Source: Porticoccus sp964395715 (GTDB taxonomy: Bacteria; Pseudomonadota; Gammaproteobacteria; Pseudomonadales; Porticoccaceae). From it: a stretch of 64,000 nt of DNA. Positions 51,754 to 63,000 of the stretch are shown piece by piece (position 1 is the stretch's first letter; each line of letters starts with the position of its first letter). The DNA lies in assembly GCA_964395715.1 (NCBI GenBank), contig CAYNAU010000001.1:372001-436000 (forward strand). Reading direction: 5' to 3'. A program made the translations under genes and the position numbers. Below the pieces are notes generated by a model that searched no databases, was not told where the DNA came from, and saw only the letters and a program-made list of their open reading frames with translations.

Positions 51754-53091
51754 TTACTCGCATTCGTTGATGGCTTCACCCAGGGCGTTAACCAGTGAAT
51801 CCAGCTCCGCTTCGGTGGCCATAAATTGTGGCCCCAACTGCACGGTGTCTCCGCCAAAGCGAATGTAAAATCCTTTCTCCCAGCACTTCATGCCAATCTG
51901 CCAGGGACGCTTCAGGGGTTCGCCCGGTACCGATTCAATGGTGAGACCCGCCGCCAGTCCGAAGTTTCGAATATCCGCGACATGCTTGGTGCCTTTCAGG
52001 CTGTGAATTTTCGATTCCAGCACCGGTGCAAGTGTTTGAACCCGCTCAAACAGGTGTTCGCGTTCCAGTATATTCAGTGCCGCCAGCCCCGCTGCACAGG
52101 CCACAGGATGACCTGAATAGGTGTAACCATGGGGAAACTCGACCATGTAATCGGGGCCTCCCTGGGCCATAAAGGTGTCGTAGATGTCCTGTTTCACCAC
52201 CACGGCACCCATGGGTATTGCGCCGTTGGTGAGCTGCTTGGCGAGGTTGAGAATATCCGGCACCACGCCGAACAGTTCCGCCGCGGTGGGGGCACCGAGA
52301 CGGCCGAGGCCGGTGATCACTTCATCGAAGATCAGCAGAATATCGTGCTGGTCGCAAATCTCGCGAATTCGCTGCAGATAGCCCACCGGCGGAGGCAGCA
52401 CGCCAGCCGAACCTGCCATGGGCTCGATAATCACCGCGGCAATGGTAGAGGCATCGTGCAGGGCAATCAGGTTGGAGAGTTCATCGGCAAGGTGTGCGCC
52501 ATTTTCCGGCATACCGCGACTGAAAGCGTTTTCCGGCAGCAGGGTATGGGGCAGATGATCGGCCTCCACGCCCTGACCATAAAGCATGCGGTTGCCGACA
52601 ATACCGCCAACGCTGATACCGCCAAAATTCACACCGTGATAGGCCTTGGCGCGGCCGATCAGGCGCGTTTTTGACCCCTGGCCTTTCTTGCGCCAGTAGG
52701 CGCGAGCCATTTTCAGGGCGGTATCCGCACTCTCTGAACCGGAGTCGGTGAAAAACACGCGATTCAGACCTTCAGGCATAAACTCGGTAATGCGCTCGGC
52801 GAGCTGAAAAGACAGCGGCTGACCGAACTGGAAGCCGGGAGAATAATCCAGCGTTGAGAGCTGGCGACTGACGGCCTCGGCAATCTCACTGCGACCGTGC
52901 CCTGCTCCGCAGGTCCACAACCCGGACAGGCCATCGTAAATTTTGCGGCCGTCGGCACTGGTGTACCACGTGCCTTCCGCCGCCACGATCATGCGCGGAT
53001 TCTGTTTGAATTCCCTGTTACCAGTGAACGGCATCCAGTGGGCGCTGAACTGGTCGTCGGTTACCCCGGCGCGGCGCTTTAGCGGGTCCAT
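51754..53091 (-). CDS. Class III omega-amino acid:pyruvate aminotransferase (BauA-like)
   Basis: A 445-residue PLP enzyme. Visible are GSESADTALKMARAYWRKKG, YHGVNFGG, the cofactor Asp in LIFDEVITGLGRLG, the PLP Lys in NLAKQLTNGAIPMGAVV and the C-terminal Arg region. It likely moves the amino group of beta-alanine to pyruvate and gives malonate semialdehyde, the substrate of the next gene. The start giving MDPLKRRAG has AGGAACA about nine bases upstream and the family length; longer frames are not needed. Confidence 0.9.
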   Translation of the reverse strand: MDPLKRRAGVTDDQFSAHWMPFTGNREFKQNPRMIVAAEGTWYTSADGRKIYDGLSGLWTCGAGHGRSEIAEAVSRQLSTLDYSPGFQFGQPLSFQLAERITEFMPEGLNRVFFTDSGSESADTALKMARAYWRKKGQGSKTRLIGRAKAYHGVNFGGISVGGIVGNRMLYGQGVEADHLPHTLLPENAFSRGMPENGAHLADELSNLIALHDASTIAAVIIEPMAGSAGVLPPPVGYLQRIREICDQHDILLIFDEVITGLGRLGAPTAAELFGVVPDILNLAKQLTNGAIPMGAVVVKQDIYDTFMAQGGPDYMVEFPHGYTYSGHPVACAAGLAALNILEREHLFERVQTLAPVLESKIHSLKGTKHVADIRNFGLAAGLTIESVPGEPLKRPWQIGMKCWEKGFYIRFGGDTVQLGPQFMATEAELDSLVNALGEAINECE

Positions 53092-53226
53092 GACGTGTGT
53101 TCCTGAGTGAATGAGAAGAGGAAAACCATACCCTAAGTCTAGCTGGCGGTTTTCATTGCTGAAACCACTATCTTTGCTGACTACAGCCTTCGTCAAGCAT
53201 ATTTTCGCGAGGTGAAATGGGGTTGC

Positions 53227-53643
53227 TTACAGCACGTAAAGCAACCACTCTGCGGCCATGACGGGCTTGTCGCCGCCCTCGATTTCCATCAGTAGGTCCA
53301 CTGCATACCGGGTTCCCTGACCCTGCGTTTCGCGGGAGGTCACCTGCCAGCGCAGGCGGATTCGGCTATCCACCGTCACGGGGGACATGAAGCGCAGGCG
53401 ATTGACGCCGTAATTGAGCACGGTGCAATCGCCAATAATTGCCAGCAGATCATCCAGCATCATGTGGGGCACCATGGAAAGGTAGAGGAAACCGTGGGCA
53501 ATGGTTTTGCCAAAGGGGCCTGCTGCGGCTTTTTCCCTATTCACATGCAGGTACTGGTGGTCGTAGGTGGCATCGGCAAAGTGGTCGATCTGCTGCTGGG
53601 TAATGGTGTACCAATCGGAGAGACCACTGGGCAGTTCACTCAT
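53227..53643 (-). CDS. MaoC-family dehydratase
   Basis: A 138-residue hotdog-fold protein with the hydratase motif FADATYDHQYLHVNREKAAAGPFGKTIAHGFL, holding the catalytic Asp and His. It should hydrate trans-2-enoyl-CoA to (R)-3-hydroxyacyl-CoA. Next to phaZ and phaC, a PhaJ-like role supplying or recycling PHA monomers is plausible. Stands 106 bases after phaZ. Confidence 0.85.
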   Translation of the reverse strand: MSELPSGLSDWYTITQQQIDHFADATYDHQYLHVNREKAAAGPFGKTIAHGFLYLSMVPHMMLDDLLAIIGDCTVLNYGVNRLRFMSPVTVDSRIRLRWQVTSRETQGQGTRYAVDLLMEIEGGDKPVMAAEWLLYVL

Positions 53644-53749
53644 GGGGAAATCCTTGTTCAGTCAGTTGCGCTTTCTCGGCGGATCATATCCCGGAACAGG
53701 GTGAGGGGTTGACCGGAAATTCTCGGGGATCGTTTATCTGCGGCGGCCG

Positions 53750-54601
53750 CTACCGGCGCAGGAAGTTGATAATTTCGGGGGAGACCACGTCGGCCATGGT
53801 GAGCATGAACAGGTGCCCGCAGTCCATCAGCCACAGCTCCGCATTGGGAATGCGACTGGCCATAATGCGCGCGTTGACCGGTGGAATAATGGGGTCATCG
53901 GTGCCGTGAATAATCAGCGTCGGCGAAGCTATGCGGTGCAACCAGTGAAGGCTGGACCAGGTGGCCAATGCCAGCACCTGGTAGTAGTAGCCCCGGCTGC
54001 TGGTGCTCTGCACCTTGCCGGCGTGCTCTTCCACCATGGCCGGATCTGAACGCATACGGCCGCCGTACAATTCCCCGGCGATTTTCGCCATGTACTGTTT
54101 ATCCAAATAGCGGCGGGGACTCATCATCCGGAACAGGGTACCCGGTTTGCCGGGAAACATGGAGGACCCGGAGCCAGTGGCACACAGCACCAGTTTATTG
54201 CAGCGCTTGGGGTATTGTTTGGCGAACTGCTGGGCCAGCGCCCCGCCCCAGGATAAACCCAGGACATCCACCGTGGTGTAGCCGAGCTGATCCAGCAAGG
54301 TTGCTGTAAGCCGGGCATAGGTGCGCATGAGCCAGGGTAAGGCCTGGGTGTCGGATTTGCCGGCACCGGGCATATCAAAAATAATGATTTCTGTGTCTTC
54401 CATGGCATTGATAAAGGATTCCAGCACTTCCAGACTGGCGCCAATGCCATTGAGCAGCAGCAGGGGTTTCCCCTGTCGCGAACCACGGCGAATACCGACG
54501 CGGATATTCAACCCCATGGTGGTCAGCCAGTAGATCTCCAGCCCACTGGCAATATGCGGTGCATCCTGAACCTCATCAAGGATCATTTCAGCTGTAGACA
54601 T
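53750..54601 (-). CDS. phaZ: Intracellular poly(3-hydroxyalkanoate) depolymerase
   Basis: A 283-residue alpha/beta hydrolase very like the Pseudomonas mcl-PHA depolymerase (LLLLNGIGASLEVLESFI, GLSWGGALAQQFAKQYP with the nucleophile Ser, IIHGTDDPIIP with Asp, DCGHLF with His). It mobilises stored polyester. Its start lies 14 bases inside phaC; an ATG just after the phaC stop is an alternative. Confidence 0.9.
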   Translation of the reverse strand: MSTAEMILDEVQDAPHIASGLEIYWLTTMGLNIRVGIRRGSRQGKPLLLLNGIGASLEVLESFINAMEDTEIIIFDMPGAGKSDTQALPWLMRTYARLTATLLDQLGYTTVDVLGLSWGGALAQQFAKQYPKRCNKLVLCATGSGSSMFPGKPGTLFRMMSPRRYLDKQYMAKIAGELYGGRMRSDPAMVEEHAGKVQSTSSRGYYYQVLALATWSSLHWLHRIASPTLIIHGTDDPIIPPVNARIMASRIPNAELWLMDCGHLFMLTMADVVSPEIINFLRR

Positions 54602-56288
54602 AGGTGCCCGGGGCAGCCTCCATGGTGGGGTAATTGCGATTACCCAGATTGCGCGGCGCCGTTTTGCGTTCTCCGGAACGTTCCTTCAGCCACTCTGACC
54701 AGTCCGTCCACCAGGAGCCTTCGCACTGCTCGGCATGCTCCAGCCACATATCGGGCGATTCGGGCAACTCTTCATTGCAGTAGTAGCGCGCCCGGCTGTT
54801 TTCCGGAGGGTTCACCAGGCTCTGGATATGACCGCTGGAACTGAGCACGAATTTGATATTGCCGCCCACGAACTGGGTGGTCTGATAGCAGACTTTCCAG
54901 GGGGTGATGTGGTCGGACAGCCCGGCAGTGACATATTTGTCGCAATCCAGTGTGCGCAGGTTGATGGTGGTGTCGAGCACTTCCATCTCACCTTTTTCCA
55001 GCAGGTTATGCTCGAACAGGTCGAGGAAATCACAATGCAGCTGGGCCGGCAGGTTGGTGGAATCGCTGTTCCAGAACAGGATGTCAAATGCCGGGGGCGC
55101 TTCACCCAGCAGGTAGTTGTTGACGTGATAGTTCCAGACCAGGTCGTTGGGCCGCATCCAGTTAAACACCCGGGACAGCTCCGGCCCTTCCAGCACACCT
55201 TTCTCGCGGGAACGGATACGGGCCGCCTGCAGTGAAGAGGGCGACGTGAACACGCTCATCTCCGTGTCCTTTGATTTCATGCTCAACATGCACACCGACA
55301 GGCTCAGGCTGTTGACCAGATCGCGGCCCGTCTCCTTCAGGTAGGACGACAGGATCGAGGAGGTAATACCTCCGGCGCAGGCACCCACCACATTGAGGTC
55401 CTTGCTGCGGGTGATGTCGAGAATGACATCAATGGCCTGGCTGGCGGCAGTGACGTACTCATCCAGTCCCCAATCACGGTTTTCCGCCACCGGGTTGCGC
55501 CAGCTGATGACAAACACCTGGAAGCCCTGTTCGAGACAGAAGCGGAAGAAACTCTTCTCCGGCGTCAGGTCGTAAATGTAGAACTTGTTGATCTGCGGCG
55601 GAACAATTAACAGCGGGCGGCGATAAACCTTCGATGTACGGGGGCGATACTGGATCAGTTCCAGCTGCTCATTGCGATACACCACAGACCCTTCGGTGGT
55701 GGCCAGATTGACGCCCACACGAAATTTGCTTTTGTCTACCTGGGAAGGCATGCCGTGGTTATGCTGAAGATCGTTAACGTAATTCTTCAGCCCCTTGATC
55801 AGGCTGCTGCCTTTGGTCTCGACCACTTTGCGCAGTGCCTTGGGGTTGCCCAACAGGAAATTGGTGGGAGACATAGAGGTGGTCAGCACTTCCTTGACGA
55901 ACTTGGCACGGCGCAGGTCCAGCCCGTCCAGGTCGAGATCATCCACCAATTCGTCCAGGGATTCATCCCACGCAAAATATGCCTGCTTCAGTTTCCGGTA
56001 GAGGACATTTTCTTCCCAGGAGGGATCAGAAAAACGCCGGTCCTTGTTGGCGCCATCGTACTCGTCCGTGCCTTTCAGAATATCGGCAACCCGCCGTCCG
56101 AAGCGTTTGCTGTAGCGCAATACCTTAGACGGCTGTGCGGCGGCCTGCTTGGCGGTTTTTTTCACCGCGCTTTTGATGTCATCTGTACTCACGCCCACCA
56201 GCGGATTGAGCGCGACAGTGTTCTCGATCGCTTTGGCCAGCAGCTCTTCCTGAATTTGTGCTGCAGACTTTTTGCTCTTTTCGGACAT
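54588..56288 (-). CDS. phaC: Polyhydroxyalkanoate synthase
   Basis: A 566-residue PHA polymerase. The modified lipase box VVGACAGGITSS carries the nucleophile Cys; the Asp is in GLSDHITPWKVCYQ and the His in SSSGHIQSLVNPP. Length and a single-subunit layout fit class I/II, and pairing with phaZ resembles the class II phaC-phaZ order. AGGGTGA lies upstream of the start. It heads the phaC-phaZ-maoC run. Confidence 0.93.
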   Translation of the reverse strand: MSEKSKKSAAQIQEELLAKAIENTVALNPLVGVSTDDIKSAVKKTAKQAAAQPSKVLRYSKRFGRRVADILKGTDEYDGANKDRRFSDPSWEENVLYRKLKQAYFAWDESLDELVDDLDLDGLDLRRAKFVKEVLTTSMSPTNFLLGNPKALRKVVETKGSSLIKGLKNYVNDLQHNHGMPSQVDKSKFRVGVNLATTEGSVVYRNEQLELIQYRPRTSKVYRRPLLIVPPQINKFYIYDLTPEKSFFRFCLEQGFQVFVISWRNPVAENRDWGLDEYVTAASQAIDVILDITRSKDLNVVGACAGGITSSILSSYLKETGRDLVNSLSLSVCMLSMKSKDTEMSVFTSPSSLQAARIRSREKGVLEGPELSRVFNWMRPNDLVWNYHVNNYLLGEAPPAFDILFWNSDSTNLPAQLHCDFLDLFEHNLLEKGEMEVLDTTINLRTLDCDKYVTAGLSDHITPWKVCYQTTQFVGGNIKFVLSSSGHIQSLVNPPENSRARYYCNEELPESPDMWLEHAEQCEGSWWTDWSEWLKERSGERKTAPRNLGNRNYPTMEAAPGTYVYS

Positions 56289-56493
56289 ACGTTCACCCTA
56301 GGAAAAGGTTGTACCAGGAGCGGGGAGGGGAGAGGAGATCGGTTGATCTTCCGTCTAACTCTACCACCTGCAGGCGGTATCGCAAAGCATGGCTTATTCG
56401 AGAAACGACTTCGGCCTTGCAGGATTCACGGTAAGCATAGCACTTCTCTGGCCCAAAGAGCGGCGGCAGGCAAGCGGTATCTGTCGGTCAATA

Positions 56494-56970
56494 TCAGGGG
56501 TAGAGCTGCTCGGACAGGTAGTCTTCCAGCTTTTCCAGATCCGGAATCAGAGCCTGCCAGCTGTCCATGGCCACGGCCATGATCGCAAAGGGGTGACTCT
56601 CAGTACTCATTTCCTGCATCAGGTCTGCGGGGGTCATGCGCATCAGGTGGGGAAAACCCTGAATCTGCAAGGCAAAGAAATTGAATTTCTGGTTGTCGGT
56701 CATGGCGTGCAGCACCAGCGCCATACGACCCTGTGACTGGCTGCCACCGTTTTCATCCAGACCCTCAAAGGAAACCAGGGGAATGCGTTGCAACCGCCAT
56801 TCCATCCAGCCGATCAACCAGTCTGGCTCGTCAGCGGGCTCACACACGACCTGCTGAACCACTTCGGCGACACCGGCTGCCGGCACCAGCAGGCGATGCC
56901 CCTGGATGGAGACGAAAAGACTATCTACCTCTGTCTGCAGTAATCCGCTGTCTGTCTGTAACTCGTTCAT
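56494..56970 (-). CDS. CheW-like coupling protein of the Chp system
   Basis: A 158-residue CheW-fold protein (SLFVSIQGHRLLVPAAGVAEVV at the N-terminus, WMEWRLQRIPLVSFEGL in the core). It follows chpA by 36 bases, the position of ChpC in P. aeruginosa, and may link extra receptors to ChpA. The start MNELQTDSG was chosen over a longer frame that runs into chpA. Confidence 0.82.
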   Translation of the reverse strand: MNELQTDSGLLQTEVDSLFVSIQGHRLLVPAAGVAEVVQQVVCEPADEPDWLIGWMEWRLQRIPLVSFEGLDENGGSQSQGRMALVLHAMTDNQKFNFFALQIQGFPHLMRMTPADLMQEMSTESHPFAIMAVAMDSWQALIPDLEKLEDYLSEQLYP

Positions 56971-57006
56971 GTGGTTAGTCTCCAGCCCCGCTGTCCATCT
57001 GCGCAA

Positions 57007-60000
57007 CTATTGCTCGGCCAGTTGTATCACTTCGGACATGGCGGTGAGCAGTTCATCTTCCTGGTATGGTTTGCCCATATAACGCTCGACACCCAGGGCA
57101 AATGCTCTGTCGCGGTGTTTGTCGCCGGTGCGGGAGGTGATCATGATGATGGGTATTGAGCGCAACGCATTGCTGCCCTTAACCCGTTTTGCCACTTCGA
57201 AGCCGTCCATACGCGGCATTTCGATATCCAGCAACATGACATCCGGACGGTGGTCTTCAAGCAACTTCATGGCCTCGACACCATCCCGGGCTGTCAGCAC
57301 GTCAAAGCCCTCACGCTCAAGGAAGCGGCTGGTAACCTTGCGCACCGTCACAGAGTCATCCACCACCATGGCACAGATGGCGCTGGACTGGTCGCGATCT
57401 TGTTTGGAGTCGTGCACTTCAACACTAGCCCGCGCCACGACTTCTGCGCGCAGCAGTCCCAGCATGTCGAGAATAATGACCACGCGACCATCGCCCATCA
57501 GCGTGGCACCGGACAGCCCCGGCACCTTGCTGAATGGCAGGCCAAGACTTTTTGCCACGATTTCCGCGCTGCCTGCCAGGCCATCAACCTGCACCGCATA
57601 ACGGCGGGTTTCCGAATGCACCAGCACCAGGAATACCGATTGAAGGGAGGTATCAATCCTGGGGGCCGCCCCCTCTGTGATCAGACTGCCCAGATAACGC
57701 ACTTCATACTGCTCACCGGCATATTCGAGTCGTGAATCGGGGTGGCGGTAGTATTGCTCCAGCTCACTGGGACTCATGCGAACCACACCATCGACACTGC
57801 TCAGCGGCAAAGCATAGAGCTCACCATTCATTTCAATCATCAACGCGCGATTGACGGAGACGGTGAATGGCAGCCGGATAATAAACTGTGTGCCCTGACC
57901 GGGTTGGGAATGAATCTGGATGGTACCACCCAGTTCACGGACCTGGCTGTTGACCACATCCATGCCGACACCACGCCCTGAAACCTGAGAGACTTTTTCG
58001 GCGGTGGAAAATCCCGGTTCAAAGATGAACTGGATGACATCCTGGTCGTCCAGGTTGTTGTCTGCGGGAATCAGTTCGCGGTCAATGGCCCGCTGGCGAA
58101 TGGCCTCGGTATTGAGCCCACGGCCATCATCGGACAACTGCAAAAGGATATCTCCGCCCTCACGCACCAGCCCCACGGAAATTGTGCCGGTTTCCGGCTT
58201 GCCCGCCGCCAGCCGGTCCGCACCGGGTTCCATGCCATGGTCGATAGAGTTGCGGATCATATGCTCCAGAGGCGCCAGCATCTGCTCCATCACTGAGCGG
58301 TCCATTTCCCCGTCGATGTTGACCAGTTTCAGGTCCACTTTCTTGCCCAGCTCATCGCTGACCTGACGCACAATACGTCGCAGCCTAGGCACAATCCGGG
58401 TGAACGGTACCAGACGCATGCGCATCAGCCGCTCCTGAAGATCGGTGACAATTCGCGCCTGCCCCATCAGGTGGGACTCGGCACCCCGGGCTTTTTCAGC
58501 CAGTGTTTCCTTGAGATCCTGTAGATCGTAAGCGGACTCCAGCAGGGACTGCGACAATTGCTGCAAGTGGGAGTAGCGGTCCATTTCCAGGGGGTCAAAA
58601 CCCTCCGGGGTATTCAGCGCATCCAGCTGCTCCTGACGGAACATCATGTGGGCTTCTGTTTCCATGCCAATGCGACGTACCTGGTCCTTGAGACGGGCAA
58701 TGGTGGACTGCATTTCTTCCAGCGTGTAGGCAAAGTCGTTAACCTGCTGCTCCGCACGGCCCCGGGAAATACTGGTTTCCCCAGTGAGGTTTACCAGGCT
58801 CTCCAGCAGCGGCGCCGAAACCTTGATCGTGTCCTGCTGACCGGCAAGTTGCCGCTGTTGCTGGGGCGCGACAGGCTCGACAATTTCCGGCAACAATTCC
58901 TCGGCAGCCTGGCCTTCGGTCACTGGCTGTGCAAGTACCGTGGGCTGAAACTCCGCAGAATTGACCTCTCCCGTGGGCTGATCTTGTTCCGGCAAGACTT
59001 CCTGGCGTTCAGATTCCACCGGGACAGCTGGTTCGGTGACAGCCTCAAGCTGTGGCGCCGCCGGCTCTTCTTCGGAAAACAGCTGCCGAGCAGCTGTGAG
59101 AGCTGCCAACAGGTGATCCTGTCGACGCAGCAGGCCTCGGAAAACGTCCTCGTTAAGTCTGTCGCGGTGACTTTCCAGGGTCAGAATTTCGGTTTCAAAA
59201 TCGTGGCTCAGTTCCCCGAGCTGCTGCAAGCTGGCCATTCGCGCACCACCCTTGAAGGTGTGCAGCGCCCGCTTCAGGGACTCTATGCTGTTCTGATCCT
59301 GCCAATCCTGAGCCCACTGTTGCAGGCCACGGTCAATATCCTCCAGGAGCTCGTCCGCTTCGCTGATGAAGATTTCCAGAATTTCCAGGTCGATATCTTC
59401 ACGGTTGATTGATGCCACCTGGAATTCATCGGTAGCCGCGGCCTCCTGGCCTTCTGCTTCGCCCTCAGGTGGTTCACTGCCATCAGACAGATCCTGGGTT
59501 TCAACGGGCAACTCCTCAGATAGATTGCTTTCTTCGGTGGCGGTGTCAGCAACCTGCTCGGCTTCGAAAACTGGTAACGATGGCTCCACCAACTCAGTAG
59601 AATATACCTGTGACGCCTCCACAGCTTCGTTGTTTTCTTCAACAAAGGTCTCTACCGGCTGTCCGGGTTCTGCCTCAGAGACAGGTGATGACACTTCCAC
59701 CGACTCAGGAGCGAATTGCCGAGGTTCTTCCACGACTTCGTTATTTTCTGCAACAGGGGTATAGGCAACCGTGCTCTCTGCAGATATCTCGGAGATATCT
59801 GTAGGCGCTTCACCCGTATCGCTGACAGACGGTGTCGGTAGCGCAGTGGCAATATCGGATAACGCCTGCTGTAGGGAATCGGAGCAGGGCGTCAAATCCT
59901 GGTTTGCCGCCACCGCATCCACCATGCCCAGCAACTCGTGGTGAGCCTTTACCAGGGTAGTCAGCAATTCATCTTCAGCCTGCCGATTAACCGACAATAT

Positions 60001-63000
60001 CTGCTGATAAGCCGCACCGAGCAATTGGGCTAATTGCTGCATGGGCTGTACGCCAGCCCGCTCAGCCGCTTCTGCCACTTTGGACAGTTCATCACTAAAC
60101 TGTCCGAAGATGGTTTGATCTTCGGGGGCTTGCTGCCAGTGACGCAGCATATCTTCAGCATCCAGCAATGCCTGCATGCCTTCGGTCATCAGCAGGTTCA
60201 GCAGGTCCGGGCTTACACGGTGTGACGACGCCTTTTCCTCGCTGTGCAAGACCACGGCCATGGCGCGGTCACGAAGCTCGGAAAGACGCTCAAGGAATCC
60301 CGGCAGTTCCGGTATTTCCTCGACCCTGCCAAGGCTTGGCACCGTGGACAGAGACAAACGGCAATAGGTGTCGGCATCTCCCAGCAGATCGACAATGTCA
60401 CTGTCGACGTTCAGCTGGTAGGTATACAGCTCTTTGACAAAGTTCTCTAATGGCGTGGCGAGGTCGCCAATGGATTCCACTCCCGCCATGCGCGCACTGC
60501 CTTTGAGCGTATGCAGGGCGGCCTGAAGGTCACTGCTTGGCGGCGCATAAACCGGCGCCGCCTGGCGCTGCGCTTCAACAAACTGGGCTATTGTCGCCAG
60601 GTGCTGCATGGCCTCTTCAGAAAAGATGGACAACAATTCCATTGCTTCCGGATCAATGGCCGGCTCTTCCGGGGAGTCGACCGCTTGTTCCGCAATGCCA
60701 CTATCCGCTGCACCGGCGCCAACGGCAGACTGTGTTTCACTCCCCTGCTCTGTATTAACCTCATCGGTATCAAACTGCGGCAGGGCGATTTCTTCGCCCT
60801 TGGCGAGGGCTTCCGCTGCTATCATCAACTGACCGACATATTCCGCCCTCTGAGGCTTGCGGCGCAGACGAAATGCTTCGCTGATCTCGGGAATCACCTC
60901 CAGTGTCAGCTCCACCACGGCCATCAGGGTAGGGGTCACCACCACGCGTTTTTCCAGCGCCTTGTTGAGGAGGTTTTCCAGTTGCCAGGCCAGTTCGCCC
61001 AGGGTCTCTGCACCCACCATGCGGCCACCCCCCTTGAGGGTGTGGAAGGCACGGCGAACTTCCGTAAGCGGCTCTTCACTGTCCGGTTGTTCCACCCACA
61101 GCTGGTACTGCTCCCTGAGAGTCTCCATGACCTCGTCGACCTCTTCCAGGAAGACCTCAACGATTTCATCATCGACCTGCGGCTCGTCATGTTTTTCGGA
61201 TGCCGGCTCCGCCGGTGTCTCACCTACGGGTTCGGCGGCAACAACGTCTTCATCGTGTACCTGTTCAGCTGGTGTTGTCTCTTCAACTGAGTCAACCGTA
61301 CCGTCTGTATCAGGTGTTAAGACAGGGATCGTGGCGGACGAATCCGGCTGGTCGAGACCGGCCACCGGATAGCCCAGTTTGGCGACACTTTTTTCTGCCA
61401 GGGACAGGATCATGTCCTCGGAATCTGCATCCCGCTGATCGAGCACGTCTAGGAAGTATTCAATACTGGTCAATGCTTCAGCCAGAGAATCCAGCATATT
61501 CCAGTTGGGCACGCTGTGTTCAGCCAGCACCTCTTCGGAGAGGTAACGCTGGCAGGCTGTTAGCACCCTGGCAGCCCTTTCCTGCTCCAGTACCGCGAGG
61601 GCTCCTTTGACATCCATCAGCAACTGAGGCACATCGGCCAGCTTGTCCCGCTGCCATTGCGAGGCAATGAAGTCGACAATGACATCTTTGATTTTCTCAA
61701 GCCCGCTTTTGGCTTCGGTCAACAGTGCCAACTGTGCGCGGTTCAGTTCCACCTGCATGGCCTTGCTGGTGGTGACACCTTCAATCAATTGCCTGTTCTG
61801 CTCGAGCCATCCCTGCAAGCCGTTTTCGGCCAGTACCAGCTTGTCTGCCAGCGCCAGCAGCCCGCTGCGATCTTCTGGGTGCTGCTGGAATGAAGACCAG
61901 AGGGACCTGGCCTCATCAATCAGCTGGTATTGCTCCTGCCTGCCCAGCATGAGCATGGAATCGGCTATGCGCTTCAGGCGCTCATCGGCCTCCGTCATCA
62001 ACCCCTGAAAATCCCCTGGTGCTTCCACCAGTTGCGCCAGGGCTTCCTTGAGCCGACTGAACTCTTCCTCAAGCACTGCAACCATGGCTTTGGCGGTGTC
62101 GTTCTGATACAGCGCCGAAAAGCTGTTGTTCGCTTCTTCCACCAGCACGTCGGGCAGCGCCTCATCCAGGTGATACAGCTCCCTGATCAGGGTGGATCTG
62201 GCACCCTGGCTTTTGCCATGGGCAATGTAAAACAGCAGATTCTTCAGCAGGATTTGCGGCATGGGCTGCATCAAGCCATCATAGCCCGCCTGGGAAAGAC
62301 GGCGGATTTCCACCTCCAGCTGTCGCAGCAGCATCTGCACCGCCTGACCCAATTTGATGTCTTTGCCGGCAATACCCTCCAGAAGAGCCAGCACCACATT
62401 CCAGAGTGGCTCCCGGGGCATGCCTTTGCTCAGTTCACGAAGCCGCGAAAAGACCTTATCCAGGTAACTGAAGTTTTCTTCGACCTTCTCGCCCTTGACC
62501 ACCCCCAGCAGGGCGTACTGATACATTTGCCGCAGTTTGCGCAACAAATTGGTCATAGCCACCGGGTCAGGTTGCCGATTGTAGGATTTGCTGAGCTGCT
62601 CTGAAGCGAGCATTTGTGGCGTAAAGTAGGCTGTTTCCGACACCAGCGGCTCTGACTTGATGGCTCGCAGCTCATTGAGCAAAAGCAGCAGTGTTTCCGG
62701 TTGGTCCTGACGACTGTTGAGCAACTGCTGCAGGTAACCGGGCAAGGTGAGAATAGCCTGTATCAGCACTGCGCCGGCATCGGCGATATTCATCACCCGC
62801 CGGTCAAGAATGCGCTGGGCCACTTGCTCCATTTCCCCGGCCAACAACAGAGGGCCATGGCACTCCGCCATTTTCAGAGAACCGTGAACCTCATGGATCA
62901 GCGCCAGACATCGGCGCATGGGTTCATCGTTTTCTGAATGAACAAGAAAGACTTCCAGCGCCTCAGCGGCTTCATTCAGACTGGTTTCGACTTCATCCGC

